Source: JBFWVJ01 sp050246795 (GTDB lineage: Bacteria > Patescibacteriota > Gracilibacteria > JAUYGZ01). Taken from it: DNA of 13,555 nucleotides. Location of the stretch: NCBI GenBank assembly GCA_050246795.1, contig JBFWVJ010000015.1, positions 1 to 13,555 of the forward strand, written 5' to 3'. The notes beneath the pieces are model-generated. The model did not search any database. It was not told where the DNA came from and was given only the letters and a program-made list of their open reading frames with translations. The position numbers and the translations under genes were made by a program. This document shows positions 5,820 through 13,488 of the stretch, one piece after another; within the stretch, counting starts at the first letter, position 1; each line of letters starts with the position of its first letter.

Positions 5820-7049
5820 TCAGGTTTCAATTTTTGAAAGCTTATTCCCAGTTAATTTGGAACTCCAGAAAATCAGGAACGAAGAGGCTAAGGCTCCAGC
5901 AGCTCCAAATATGAAAGTGAAGGACGATCCAAACTGATCCCAAATTATTCCAGCAGAGACACTTGCGAATATCGTACAAATTCCTGTCACGGTTCCTAGA
6001 ATGCCGATGCCCGTGGCCTTGAGCTGAGGGGGAGATAAATCAACAGCCAGTGCTTTCCCTACCCCTTCAGTGGCTCCCATATACAGCCCGTAAACTAAAA
6101 ACAGTGCCCAGAATTGCCATGCCGCTGAGGCGAATCCGAATCCCAGATACACGATGAAAAACGTCATAAGTCCGCCAACCATAATCTTCTTTCGATCAAT
6201 CCGGTCTGATAGATGACCAAGATAGGGGCTAGAAAGCGAGTAGGTAAGATTATAAGCGAAAAACAAAAGGATCACTGTTTGAGTTGAAAGGCCGGAAGCT
6301 TTGGCTTTCATCAAAAGAAAAACATCGCTTGAGTTTGTTAAAGAAAAAAGAGCCCAAGCAAAAATATATTTTCTGAATGGCAGATCAAATCGCTTCCAAC
6401 TTTTAAACGGATTCTCCCAAGGCCGTTTCTTGACCTCATGTTTGGGTTCTCGAATCGAAAAAATCACTAGTACCGAGATAAGGCCAGGGAGCAGCGCCCA
6501 AAAGTAAATTGATCTTAAGTTTTCAGAATTAACCGAGAGCAAAACTACGGTCAGTAAAGGTCCAATAGCAGCCCCCATTGTATCCATTCCCCTGTGCCAT
6601 CCAAAAGCCGCACCTCTTTTCGCGGGTTCAACCGAGTCTGCGATGAGAGCATCTCGGGGGGCTGACCTAATTCCTTTCCCGGTTCGATCGAGCGCGCGGG
6701 CTCCAAGTACATGAATCCAATTTTGCGAGAGACCGATGAAGGGTTTAGAGATTGCGCCGAGCAGATATCCCATCAAAATAAAGGGCTTTCGTTTAGCTAA
6801 AGAATCTGACCAACTTCCGGAGTAGGTTTTCAGAAGGCTTGCGATGGCTTCTGAAATTCCTTCGATAAGTCCAAGTGACGCCATCGATGCACCCAGAACA
6901 GTTGTCAAAAAAATGGGGGTGACGGGGTAGAGCATTTCGCTCGCAACGTCGGCAAAGAATGAGACGATACCTAGCTTTACAACCGTGGGGTTAAGGGCTT
7001 TTTCTTTAGCTAGGATATTTTCTTCCAATAGGCCGCTCCGTAATTTCAT
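5820..7049 (-). CDS. MFS transporter of the arsenic cassette
   Basis: A 409-residue, 12-span major facilitator. Features include FADVASEMLYP (32-42) in helix 1, motif A-like SWSDSLAKRKP (79-89), the subfamily stretch DRTGKGIRSAPRDAL (121-135), and the second-half equivalent GHLSDRIDRKK. It belongs to the MFS group often annotated only as drug or metalloid exporters. It does not look like ArsJ by recall. It is the last gene of arsC-channel-MFS, 47 bases after the channel gene, so export of arsenite or another arsenical is a reasonable inference. ArsK-type MFS arsenite exporters give a precedent, but I cannot confirm relationship. The ATG at 7049 has no ribosome-binding site; a TTG at 7028 (codon 8) has GGAG 7 bases upstream and may be the true start. 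Confidence 0.85.
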   Translation of the reverse strand: MKLRSGLLEENILAKEKALNPTVVKLGIVSFFADVASEMLYPVTPIFLTTVLGASMASLGLIEGISEAIASLLKTYSGSWSDSLAKRKPFILMGYLLGAISKPFIGLSQNWIHVLGARALDRTGKGIRSAPRDALIADSVEPAKRGAAFGWHRGMDTMGAAIGPLLTVVLLSVNSENLRSIYFWALLPGLISVLVIFSIREPKHEVKKRPWENPFKSWKRFDLPFRKYIFAWALFSLTNSSDVFLLMKAKASGLSTQTVILLFFAYNLTYSLSSPYLGHLSDRIDRKKIMVGGLMTFFIVYLGFGFASAAWQFWALFLVYGLYMGATEGVGKALAVDLSPPQLKATGIGILGTVTGICTIFASVSAGIIWDQFGSSFTFIFGAAGALASSFLIFWSSKLTGNKLSKIET

Positions 7050-7096
7050 CTAATTCTATAATATTAATACTGAACTACAGCCGCTGGAAGCTTAAA

Positions 7097-7747
7097 CTAC
7101 TCTGAGAGGAATCTTGAAATCCGGTAGGCGACCAATGTTCCAACAAGTTGGGCGGCAATGAATCCAGTAACGCTAGCCCAGTGAACTCCCGAGAACGTAT
7201 CTGTTAGACTACGGGCAATTGTGACTGCAGGATTCGCAAATGAGGTGGAAGACGTAAACCAATAGGCCGATGTGATGAACAGGCTAACAGCCATAGGCGT
7301 AGTCTCGACATTCCTTCTACCTGAAAGTGCGATTACTAGTATCAACCCAAATGTTGCTAGGGCTTCGGCGAGAAGAAAGCGAAAATCGCTTCGATTATGT
7401 TGGGAAAGTTGAAAGAGTCGCTGCCCAAACATCGCGTGTGTAACTAAAACGCCAGTGATGGCGCCAATGATCTGGACCAGAACATAAAGACCCAGCTCCT
7501 TGGCCGAGAGTTTTTTCCAAAGCCATTCTACAAAGCTAACAGCGGGATTGAAGTGCGCTCCGGAAATTGGTCCAAAACAAAGAATAAGCGCATAAAGACC
7601 TGCTCCGGTTGCAATCGAGTTTGCAAGAAGAGCAATGGCTAAATTTCCTCCAGAAAGGGATTCGCCCATAACTGCAGAGCCGACGACAACGGCAAGAAGG
7701 CCCGCGGTGCCCAGGAATTCAGCGAATAGGCGTTTTGATAAGCTCAC
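7097..7747 (-). CDS. Aquaporin/MIP-family channel, AqpS-like
   Basis: A 216-residue six-span channel with both pore motifs intact: HFNPAVS (NPA at 67-69) and FANPAVT (NPA at 172-174). The residue after the second NPA is V175, whereas water-selective aquaporins have an arginine there in the selectivity filter. A wider, uncharged pore is expected. The same feature, as I recall, marks AqpS of Sinorhizobium meliloti, which passes arsenite out after ArsC reduces arsenate. The GTG start at 7747 overlaps the arsC stop by 4 nt (GTGA), so reductase and channel are translationally coupled. Length is slightly short for the family but both halves are complete. Role in downhill arsenite efflux is inferred from context. 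Confidence 0.9.
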   Translation of the reverse strand: MSLSKRLFAEFLGTAGLLAVVVGSAVMGESLSGGNLAIALLANSIATGAGLYALILCFGPISGAHFNPAVSFVEWLWKKLSAKELGLYVLVQIIGAITGVLVTHAMFGQRLFQLSQHNRSDFRFLLAEALATFGLILVIALSGRRNVETTPMAVSLFITSAYWFTSSTSFANPAVTIARSLTDTFSGVHWASVTGFIAAQLVGTLVAYRISRFLSE

Positions 7748-8178
7748 TTTTCTAATTCCGTTTTAAACTCGATCAACCGCTTTTGAATTGCATCTCTTGC
7801 AGTACGAAATCGTGCTAGTGCCTCTTCCTCGGAGAGGTGCTCTTTGGTCGCTGGATCAGGAAATGGCCAATGAAGCTTTTTTGCTTTTTGCGTAACTAAG
7901 GTCGGGCAGACCTCTTCCGCACAGAGAGTAACAACGTAGTCGAGTGCTACGAGGAATTTTGGCGACAGATCATCGGCGGATTTTGAATATTGCTTTGAAA
8001 TATCAATTCCGACCTCGTTCATAACCGCAACCGCATGAGGATTCAACTTTCCAGGTTGCGAGCCCGCGCTTTGGATCTCAGCACCCGAAAGTATCTGACG
8101 AGCGAGCCCTTCTGCAATCTGGCTACGGGCGGAATTTGCGACACACATAAATAAGATATTCAATGGTCGTCCTTTCAT
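7744..8178 (-). CDS. arsC: Arsenate reductase, low-molecular-weight phosphatase fold
   Basis: A 144-residue cytoplasmic enzyme reducing arsenate to arsenite. From the ATG at 8178 the sequence shows the P-loop C12-VANSA-R18-S (C-x5-R-S), redox cysteines C86 and C91 in TLCAEEVCP, and the general acid D108 in FPDPA. This three-cysteine arrangement is that of the thioredoxin-coupled class (Staphylococcus pI258/Bacillus type). An upstream in-frame ATG at 8211 would add 11 residues (MIVYRIYTIKQ) but would place the start inside the ArsR operator, so 8178 is preferred. No Shine-Dalgarno is visible. First gene of the leftward operon, divergent from arsR and overlapping the channel gene. Confidence 0.93.
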   Translation of the reverse strand: MKGRPLNILFMCVANSARSQIAEGLARQILSGAEIQSAGSQPGKLNPHAVAVMNEVGIDISKQYSKSADDLSPKFLVALDYVVTLCAEEVCPTLVTQKAKKLHWPFPDPATKEHLSEEEALARFRTARDAIQKRLIEFKTELEK

Positions 8179-8227
8179 TTGCTTAATCGTATAAATACGA
8201 TATACGATCATCTTATGGCGCTAGCAA
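8179..8227. promoter_or_regulatory. Divergent arsR/arsC promoters with three-half-site ArsR operator
   Basis: A perfect palindrome ATCGTAT (8186-8192), AA, ATACGAT (8195-8201) is followed at once by a third half-site, ATACGAT (8202-8208). Rightward, TTGCTT (8179-8184) and TATACG (8201-8206) can serve as -35/-10. Leftward, TTGCTA (8227-8222, inside arsR) and TATATC (8204-8199) are spaced exactly 17 bases. Both -10 boxes fall in the operator, so bound ArsR should block both directions. Confidence 0.75.
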
Positions 8228-8550
8228 GAAAAGAAGAATTTCAACGCAGAGAGATCAATGTCGCAGACTTCGCCAAAGCTTTGGCGCACCCAGCAAGGGT
8301 AGCGATTTTAAAAAGTCTCGCAGAAAAAGGAGAATGTATTTGTGGTGACCTTGTTGTCGATCTCCCACTAGCGCAATCGACAGTGAGTCAGCATCTTAAG
8401 GCTCTAAAGGAGATCGGTCTAGTTAAGGGCACTATTGATGGACCGAGATCTCGCTACTGTATCGACTGGAAGGTTTTTCACCACTATCAACACTATTTAG
8501 CAGAATGGTCGAAAAAAATGATGAAACTTCGGCAGGATAACTGCTGTTAG
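8215..8550 (+). CDS. arsR: ArsR/SmtB-family arsenic-sensing repressor
   Basis: A 111-residue winged-helix dimeric repressor that leaves DNA when it binds As(III)/Sb(III). The metal-binding CxC, C41-I-C43, sits in GECICGDL at the start of the DNA-binding region as in E. coli ArsR (ELCVCDL). The recognition helix is AQSTVSQHLKALKEIG (53-68), followed by the wing around GPRSRYC with C82. The tail ends in a Cys-Cys pair (110-111), which may add a ligand. The ATG at 8215 is chosen over the in-frame TTG at 8179 because the latter lies in the operator/-35 region. The predicted +1 is at or next to the ATG, so the message may be leaderless. Confidence 0.94.
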   Translation: MALARKEEFQRREINVADFAKALAHPARVAILKSLAEKGECICGDLVVDLPLAQSTVSQHLKALKEIGLVKGTIDGPRSRYCIDWKVFHHYQHYLAEWSKKMMKLRQDNCC

Positions 8551-8641
8551 ATTTTCATTCTGAAAGTAAACGACAATAAATTCTGCTTCACCAAGTTCTC
8601 TCGCCAACTGTCTTCACTCGAGTTGTACTAAAATATTTTGA

Positions 8642-8702
8642 TTCCATTCTGTGACTCCTTCTCCTGCCTTTCGGCGTGGGTAAAAGGAGATCACATATGG
8701 AA
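8642..8702 (+). promoter_or_regulatory. Long hairpin enclosing ribosome-binding site and start codon
   Basis: TTCCAT (8642-8647), TGTGA (8650-8654) and CTCCTT (8655-8660) pair in order with ATGGAA (8697-8702), TCACA (8691-8695) and AAGGAG (8684-8689). That gives 17 base pairs with only a small internal loop and one bulged A. An inner GCC/GGC pair (8666-8668, 8673-8675) caps it. The start codon and the whole Shine-Dalgarno are inside the stem, so translation should need the helix to open (temperature, ligand, ribosome or RNA partner). Confidence 0.65.
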
Positions 8703-8855
8703 CAAAATCAAAATAACTACATCACTCTCGAAATGAATCTGAAACTTCAGATGAAGGACTATCGCATTGTCCTTGGATTAAAGCGCAGTTGGATTGTAAT
8801 CCTCGTAGTCGGAATTTTTCAGCTCGTCGCTTGGGCGGTTAAAGTCGATTTTTGA
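8697..8855 (+). CDS. Small single-span membrane protein, 52 residues
   Basis: A 52-residue protein with a polar, Asn/Gln-rich N-terminus (1-12), a charged middle (K16, K20, D21, R23, K29, R30) and one hydrophobic span at about 32-48 ending in VKVDF. The ATG at 8697 follows AAAAGGAG with 7-nt spacing, which makes a real gene likely despite the size. A hairpin covers the start region and a terminator-like stem follows the stop. It lies downstream of arsR on the same strand, 146 bases away, with its own leader. No family recognised. The combination of a tiny membrane protein and a locked start site recalls type I toxins or stress-induced membrane peptides, but no antisense RNA was identified. 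Confidence 0.65.
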   Translation: MEQNQNNYITLEMNLKLQMKDYRIVLGLKRSWIVILVVGIFQLVAWAVKVDF

Positions 8856-8862
8856 CGATTTG

Positions 8863-8888
8863 GAGACTGCCTAAGGCTGGGCAGTTTC
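8863..8888 (+). terminator. Terminator-like hairpin after small membrane protein
   Basis: GAGACTGCC (8863-8871) pairs with GGCAGTTTC (8880-8888), 9 bp with one G-U, around an 8-nt loop. It begins 8 bases after the stop codon. Only three T residues lie in the right arm, so strength is uncertain; it lies between two converging transcription units. Confidence 0.5.
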
Positions 8889-8916
8889 AATTAGACATCG
8901 GAGAATAAATTGTCTG

Positions 8917-11900
8917 CTAAGGATTTTTTATCGACAGAGAAGGAGCCATGTATCGCTCAAAAATTAAATACACACATGGCAGAACTATCAGAGTCAGAAG
9001 CGTCGACGACACTAGCCCACCTATTACGACAGAAGCCAGCGGCCGTTGAACTTCCGCGCCTACGCCTGTTGACACCATCATTGGAATGAAACCAAAGATT
9101 GCAACCAGTGCGGTCATTAGAACGGGGCGAATTCGCAACGCAGTTCCTTGCCGAACAAGTTCAATCCCATTCATTCCTTTTGCCTTGAGATCGTTGAAGC
9201 AGTTGATGAGAACTACACCATTTAGAACTGAAATTCCTGCGAGCGCGATGAATCCAACTCCCGCTGTGATACTAAAGGGGAGTCCATTTATTTTAAGGCC
9301 TAGCACGCCGCCAACTAGTGCCAGTGGCACACCAATAAGCACGAGAAGTGTTTGCGGGATACTCCCAAACGCCCAGAATACCATCGCAAGGATGAGAAGA
9401 AGAGCCAGTGGCGCAAATATCATGAGCCGAGACCTTGCTTCGTTGAGGTTTTTAAAGTTTCCGCCCCATTCAAGATAGAACCCAGGAGGCAGTTTAATTT
9501 CCGCAGCTACCTTTTTTTGAGCGGCCAGAACGAAGGATTCTGTATCGACGCCACGAGGATTTACCATCACCGCCACTCGGCGTTTCGATTCTTCACGATT
9601 AATGGTGCCAAGGGTTTCCTCAAATTGAATTTTTCCAGCTTCTTTGAGAGGAACTGATGCCCTTTCGCCAGTTTGGACAGGCAGGGATCTTATGACATCG
9701 AGGTTTGAACGGAGATTCTCACTTAGCCTAACAATGATCGGATACCGTCTAACCCCATCGAAAATAAATCCAGCCTCTTCACCGCCGACCGCTATAGCTA
9801 CGGTTTCAAGAACTTCCCGCGCGGGAATTCCCAGCGGGCGCAAAAAATCATAGTTGGGACTCACTTTCAGCATAGGCGACGTGCCTTGCGACTCGCCTTC
9901 GACATCGCCCGCCCCTGGAACTGAGCGAATAGCCTGAGCAACCTTCTCTGATAACTCGATAAGCGTTTCAAAGTCTTCGCCGTAAATCTTCACCGACACA
10001 TCGGCCCGAGTTCCTTCCAACATTTCGTTGAAACGCATTTGAATAGGCTGACTGATAAGCACCCTTTGCCCTGGAATTTCTTCCTCTAGGCGGTCTGCGA
10101 TCTGTCTTGTGACCTCAGCCCAAGTGCGGGGAGCGCCATTTTTTGTCGGCCAATCAGACCGTTCCTTGAAGGTTACAAATGTATCGGCGAGGTTAACGCC
10201 CATCGGGTCAGTGGCTACTTCTGCCGTTCCTATACGGCTAAAAACTGCTTTCACTTGCGGAAACTCAGAGATTATTTTTTGAGACTTCTCTTGAAAGAGG
10301 ATGGACTGATCGAGCGAAATATTGACAGGTCTTACGAACTGGATCGTCCGCGAGGCTTCATCCATTTGCGGTAAAAACTCGCCGCCGAGACGAGCGAAGA
10401 GGATTGCTCCAACGACTACGGACAAGACCCCCGCACTAATCGTTATCGTTTTATGTTTTAGCGAAAAATCTAAAATATGCCGGTAAATTTTCTCAGCCTG
10501 TCGCATGAGCCAAGGGTCACTCTCTTGAATTTTGCCACGCAAAACTAGACTGGCAAGTGCTGGAACGGTGGTGAAAGAGAGAACGAGCGCACAAAAAACC
10601 GCAATGGCGAAGGTCGCAGCCATCGGCTGAAACATCTTTCCTTCAATCCCTGTGAGCGCCAAGACCGGGAGAAAAACAACGACGACGATCAACTCGCCAA
10701 AACCAGCAGCCGTGCGGATTTCGACAGCGGCTTCATAAACGGTTTTTTTAACCTCTTCTGAAGAAAGGTTTCTTGAAAGTGCTTTCGTCGTATCATGGAT
10801 TTTCCTGACACAATGATCGAGGACAATGACCGCGCCATCCACGATTATACCGAAATCGAGAGCCCCAAGACTCAAAAGATTTCCCGAGATTTTGAACTGC
10901 TTCATAAAGATGAAGGTCAAAAGTAGCGAGAGCGGAATGACTACAGCGGTAATCAAAGCTGCACGCAAGTTTCCGAGGAGGAGTAGGAGAACTACAATGA
11001 CGAGGCTCGCTCCCATGACCAAGTTGTGTTCAATCGTCGAAAGAGTCTTATTTACCAGTTCGGATCGATCGTAGTGAGGAGTAAGCACTATTCCTTCAGG
11101 CAATCCCTTTTCGATTTCCTTTAAGCGTTCGGCAACACGAGTAGAAACATCACGGCTATTCTCACCCATGAGCATCAAAACGGTCCCCAGCACAGCTTCT
11201 TGAGTGCCGACAACCGCAGCGCCCGTGCGAAGTTCCGAAGCAAGGCGAACATCGGCAACGTCTTTAATTGTAATTGCTCGAAGGGTATTGAGTGATTTTA
11301 AAGGCGTTGATGCGATGTCTTCAATACCGGAAAGCAAACCACTTCCTTGAACGATAAATTGTTCACTTGATTGTTGGACATATCCGCCGCCAACATTCTG
11401 GTTCGTCTTCCCTAGGGCTTCAACAATCTCGTGAAATCCAATTCCATACTCTCGAAGTTTCTCAATCTTTGGCTGAACGTGAAACTGCTTTTCAAAACCC
11501 CCGATTGTGTTGATTTCGGCAACTCCAGGAATGTTCAAAAGTCTCGGTTTTACGTACCACTCCTGAATTCCACGTAACTCCATGAGCTGCTCATCCCGTG
11601 CTAATCCAGTTTTTACTTCTTTGGCCTCAATGGCGTAAAAAAAGATTTCACCCAAACCTGTCGAAATGGGTCCCAGCTTTGGCTCGGTCTTCGGCGGCAG
11701 CTCGGAACGCATTGAGAGAAGTCGCTCCGAGACCATCTGCCTTGCACGATAAATATCTGTGTGATCGGCAAAGACGACATTTACAACAGAAAGTCCAAAC
11801 CGACTCAATGATCTTACCTGGGTGACGTCAGAAATGCCTCCCATTGATCTCTCGATAGGGAAGGTGACAGAACGCTCAACCTCTTCGGCCGATAGGCCAC

Positions 11901-12060
11901 CGGCCTCAGTGAACACCTGCACTTGAATATTTGTGATGTCGGGTACGGCATCGATTGAAAGATGCGTGAAGCTCCACCAGCCAAATCCAGCAAGTAAAAC
12001 CGTAAGGAAGAGAACTACACTCCGGTTATAAACTGAGAAATGAATAATTCTGTTAATCAT
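8917..12060 (-). CDS. czcA: CzcA-type heavy-metal efflux RND transporter
   Basis: A 1047-residue inner-membrane proton-driven pump of the HME-RND family, normally part of a tripartite complex that expels divalent cations from the periplasm or cytoplasm. The N-terminal helix, SIDAVPDITNIQVQV, large periplasmic loops and twelve spans all match CzcA/CusA, and length is normal. The proton-relay motif in helix 4 reads DFGIIVDGAVIVLD (402-415). This aligns residue for residue with CzcA D402, D408 and E415, and points to the Zn/Co/Cd/Ni-type subgroup rather than CusA. The third acidic residue is Asp here instead of Glu. The ATG at 12060 starts 2 bases after the stop of the adaptor-like gene. Substrate metal cannot be read with certainty. 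Confidence 0.95.
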   Translation of the reverse strand: MINRIIHFSVYNRSVVLFLTVLLAGFGWWSFTHLSIDAVPDITNIQVQVFTEAGGLSAEEVERSVTFPIERSMGGISDVTQVRSLSRFGLSVVNVVFADHTDIYRARQMVSERLLSMRSELPPKTEPKLGPISTGLGEIFFYAIEAKEVKTGLARDEQLMELRGIQEWYVKPRLLNIPGVAEINTIGGFEKQFHVQPKIEKLREYGIGFHEIVEALGKTNQNVGGGYVQQSSEQFIVQGSGLLSGIEDIASTPLKSLNTLRAITIKDVADVRLASELRTGAAVVGTQEAVLGTVLMLMGENSRDVSTRVAERLKEIEKGLPEGIVLTPHYDRSELVNKTLSTIEHNLVMGASLVIVVLLLLLGNLRAALITAVVIPLSLLLTFIFMKQFKISGNLLSLGALDFGIIVDGAVIVLDHCVRKIHDTTKALSRNLSSEEVKKTVYEAAVEIRTAAGFGELIVVVVFLPVLALTGIEGKMFQPMAATFAIAVFCALVLSFTTVPALASLVLRGKIQESDPWLMRQAEKIYRHILDFSLKHKTITISAGVLSVVVGAILFARLGGEFLPQMDEASRTIQFVRPVNISLDQSILFQEKSQKIISEFPQVKAVFSRIGTAEVATDPMGVNLADTFVTFKERSDWPTKNGAPRTWAEVTRQIADRLEEEIPGQRVLISQPIQMRFNEMLEGTRADVSVKIYGEDFETLIELSEKVAQAIRSVPGAGDVEGESQGTSPMLKVSPNYDFLRPLGIPAREVLETVAIAVGGEEAGFIFDGVRRYPIIVRLSENLRSNLDVIRSLPVQTGERASVPLKEAGKIQFEETLGTINREESKRRVAVMVNPRGVDTESFVLAAQKKVAAEIKLPPGFYLEWGGNFKNLNEARSRLMIFAPLALLLILAMVFWAFGSIPQTLLVLIGVPLALVGGVLGLKINGLPFSITAGVGFIALAGISVLNGVVLINCFNDLKAKGMNGIELVRQGTALRIRPVLMTALVAIFGFIPMMVSTGVGAEVQRPLASVVIGGLVSSTLLTLIVLPCVYLIFERYMAPSLSIKNP

Positions 12061-12062
12061 TG

Positions 12063-12503
12063 TTAGTCCGCACAGGCATCCGCCTCAGGACCCCATACAT
12101 CGAGATCAACCACGCGAAGTAGAGATGCATTCTCGACAACTAGTTCGTCGCCTGCCTTTATATCTTTAGAACTAATGAGTGCCTTCTGATCTTGAAAACG
12201 TGGCTCGACTTCCACCATTTTGAACCAGCCATCTCGCTTACGGTAAACCGCCAAGAAATCCTGAAACTTGACAAGCGCTGATGTGGGAACCTTACTAACT
12301 CCATCATTCAATACTGTTGCCAATCGCAAATTTAGATTCTGACTGGCTTTTTCAGAAAGCTTTATGCCATTGGCTTCAATCGCCTCCAGCACTGCCTTGC
12401 CGGGGCCGATTCTACTTTTTGGCGCTTCACCTTCTTCCGTCTGACCAGATATGGAAAAGAGTGCAGAGACAATTGATAACAAAACGAGTTTGTACTTTTT
12501 CAT
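12063..12503 (-). CDS. Minimal adaptor-like periplasmic protein of the RND operon
   Basis: A 146-residue exported protein. A signal peptide fits residues 1 to about 20 (KKYK, then a hydrophobic core to SISG). The mature part contains VPTSALVKFQDFLAVYRKRDGWFKMVEVEPRF (72-103) and IKAGDELVVENASLLRVVD (115-133). These look like the beta-barrel and membrane-proximal region of CzcB-type adaptors (VP..A, the vyv-dg pattern, G-D-x-V-V). It lacks the lipoyl domain and the coiled-coil hairpin of usual adaptors (350-500 residues). The ATG at 12503 overlaps the stop of the outer-membrane-factor gene by 4 nt and the pump gene follows after 2 bases, so it belongs to this efflux system. Whether it replaces or assists a full adaptor is unknown. 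Confidence 0.8.
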   Translation of the reverse strand: MKKYKLVLLSIVSALFSISGQTEEGEAPKSRIGPGKAVLEAIEANGIKLSEKASQNLNLRLATVLNDGVSKVPTSALVKFQDFLAVYRKRDGWFKMVEVEPRFQDQKALISSKDIKAGDELVVENASLLRVVDLDVWGPEADACAD

Positions 12504-13437
12504 AACAGCTCCTTGGGAACCAGACCGAGCGTAGTTTCATGTTGGAAATATGCTCTGAGTGCTCGAAGTTCGGTCTCATTGGTGACGTCGAGCGATTCCA
12601 GCGAAGAACGATAAATTTCGACCAATGCATTCGGTTGGATCAGACCGCGCGCAAATTGCCGTTCACTTTCGGATACGAGTTTGTTCAGGCTACCAGGCTT
12701 AGGCGCGCTTTCTAAAGCCACAATCGCTTTCTCAAATGCCCCATGGAGCGAAGCTAGCGAGCTTTTTCCAACGACTTTTGCCGCTTGAAGGTTGGCCTCG
12801 GCTTGCTGGATCTTGGACCGAGAAAATGCTCGCGCACCGCCGTTTAGATTCCAAATTGGTAAGGTGAAGTTCAGTTTTAAACCCCAATTGTCTTGTCGGG
12901 TCTCATCCAAACGCTTAAAGGTTGGTCCAATGCTCAGTTCCGGCCAAGCTTCCCCGGACGCCTGCCCAGCTTCAGCGGTTGCGACCGCAAGTTCAGCCTG
13001 AGCCGCACGTTCTTCGAGTAAATCACTCTCAGTCGAACGCGAAAGCGAAGGCCACTTAATCCTTCTTGGTTCCTTTTGCCAGTTGATTCCGGAAAGCGAA
13101 ACGCCCGAAGCGGACTCGATCATTCGATTTAATGAATCTCGCTCGGACTCGTGTAATTTAATCTTTTGAAGCAGAGTCGACTCGTAAAGACGAAAAAGAG
13201 AAAGAACCGTTCGATCTTCTGGCGTTAAAGAGCGCTTTGCTTGCAGGCGCTTCACGATATTTGTGAGCGCGACTTTCGCGTCGCCCATGAGTACAAGCCC
13301 TTGTTCCAGCTGTCTTAGTCTCGTAAGACTTTCCGCTGCTTGAAATGCGATCTCGCCGATCTTAGAAGTGTCCTGAACAGATGCAAGATTGCCTTCAGCG
13401 CTGGCCCGTTCTTTTCGCGCCGAACGCCGTCTGGAGT
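12500..13437 (-). pseudogene. Outer-membrane efflux factor (TolC/CzcC type), 5' end replaced by IS junction
   Basis: An open leftward frame encodes the C-terminal roughly 310 residues of an OEP-family protein. It includes the long helices (repeated Ala/Gln/Glu patterns, for example QAELAVATAEAGQ), beta-strand stretches such as LSIGPTF and WGLKLNFTLPIWN, and the FARGLIQPNALVEIY segment typical of the second half. Family members start with a signal peptide and usually have 400-450 residues. The first methionine here (13288) has no signal peptide. The same frame stays open upstream through coiled-coil-like sequence until the IS3-family terminus at about 13432-13438. The gene is therefore cut by the insertion. 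The missing 5' part may lie beyond the element, outside the window. Loss of the duct would disable a tripartite pump unless another OMF substitutes. Confidence 0.82.
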
Positions 13438-13463
13438 TGCCCCGTTTCAGTGGACGGGTTTAA

Positions 13464-13488
13464 GTCTCGGATTTAACCAGTCCGAGAC
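13464..13488 (-). terminator. Hairpin across the transposase stop codon
   Basis: GTCTCGGA (13464-13471) and TCCGAGAC (13481-13488) form a perfect 8-bp stem around a 9-nt loop that contains the transposase stop codon. It could end transposase transcription or limit read-through, but there is no clear T-run. Confidence 0.3.

Noticed and set aside
9086..11825. Several rightward open frames inside the RND pump gene
   Set aside because: They are antisense shadows of the long, well-conserved czcA reading frame.
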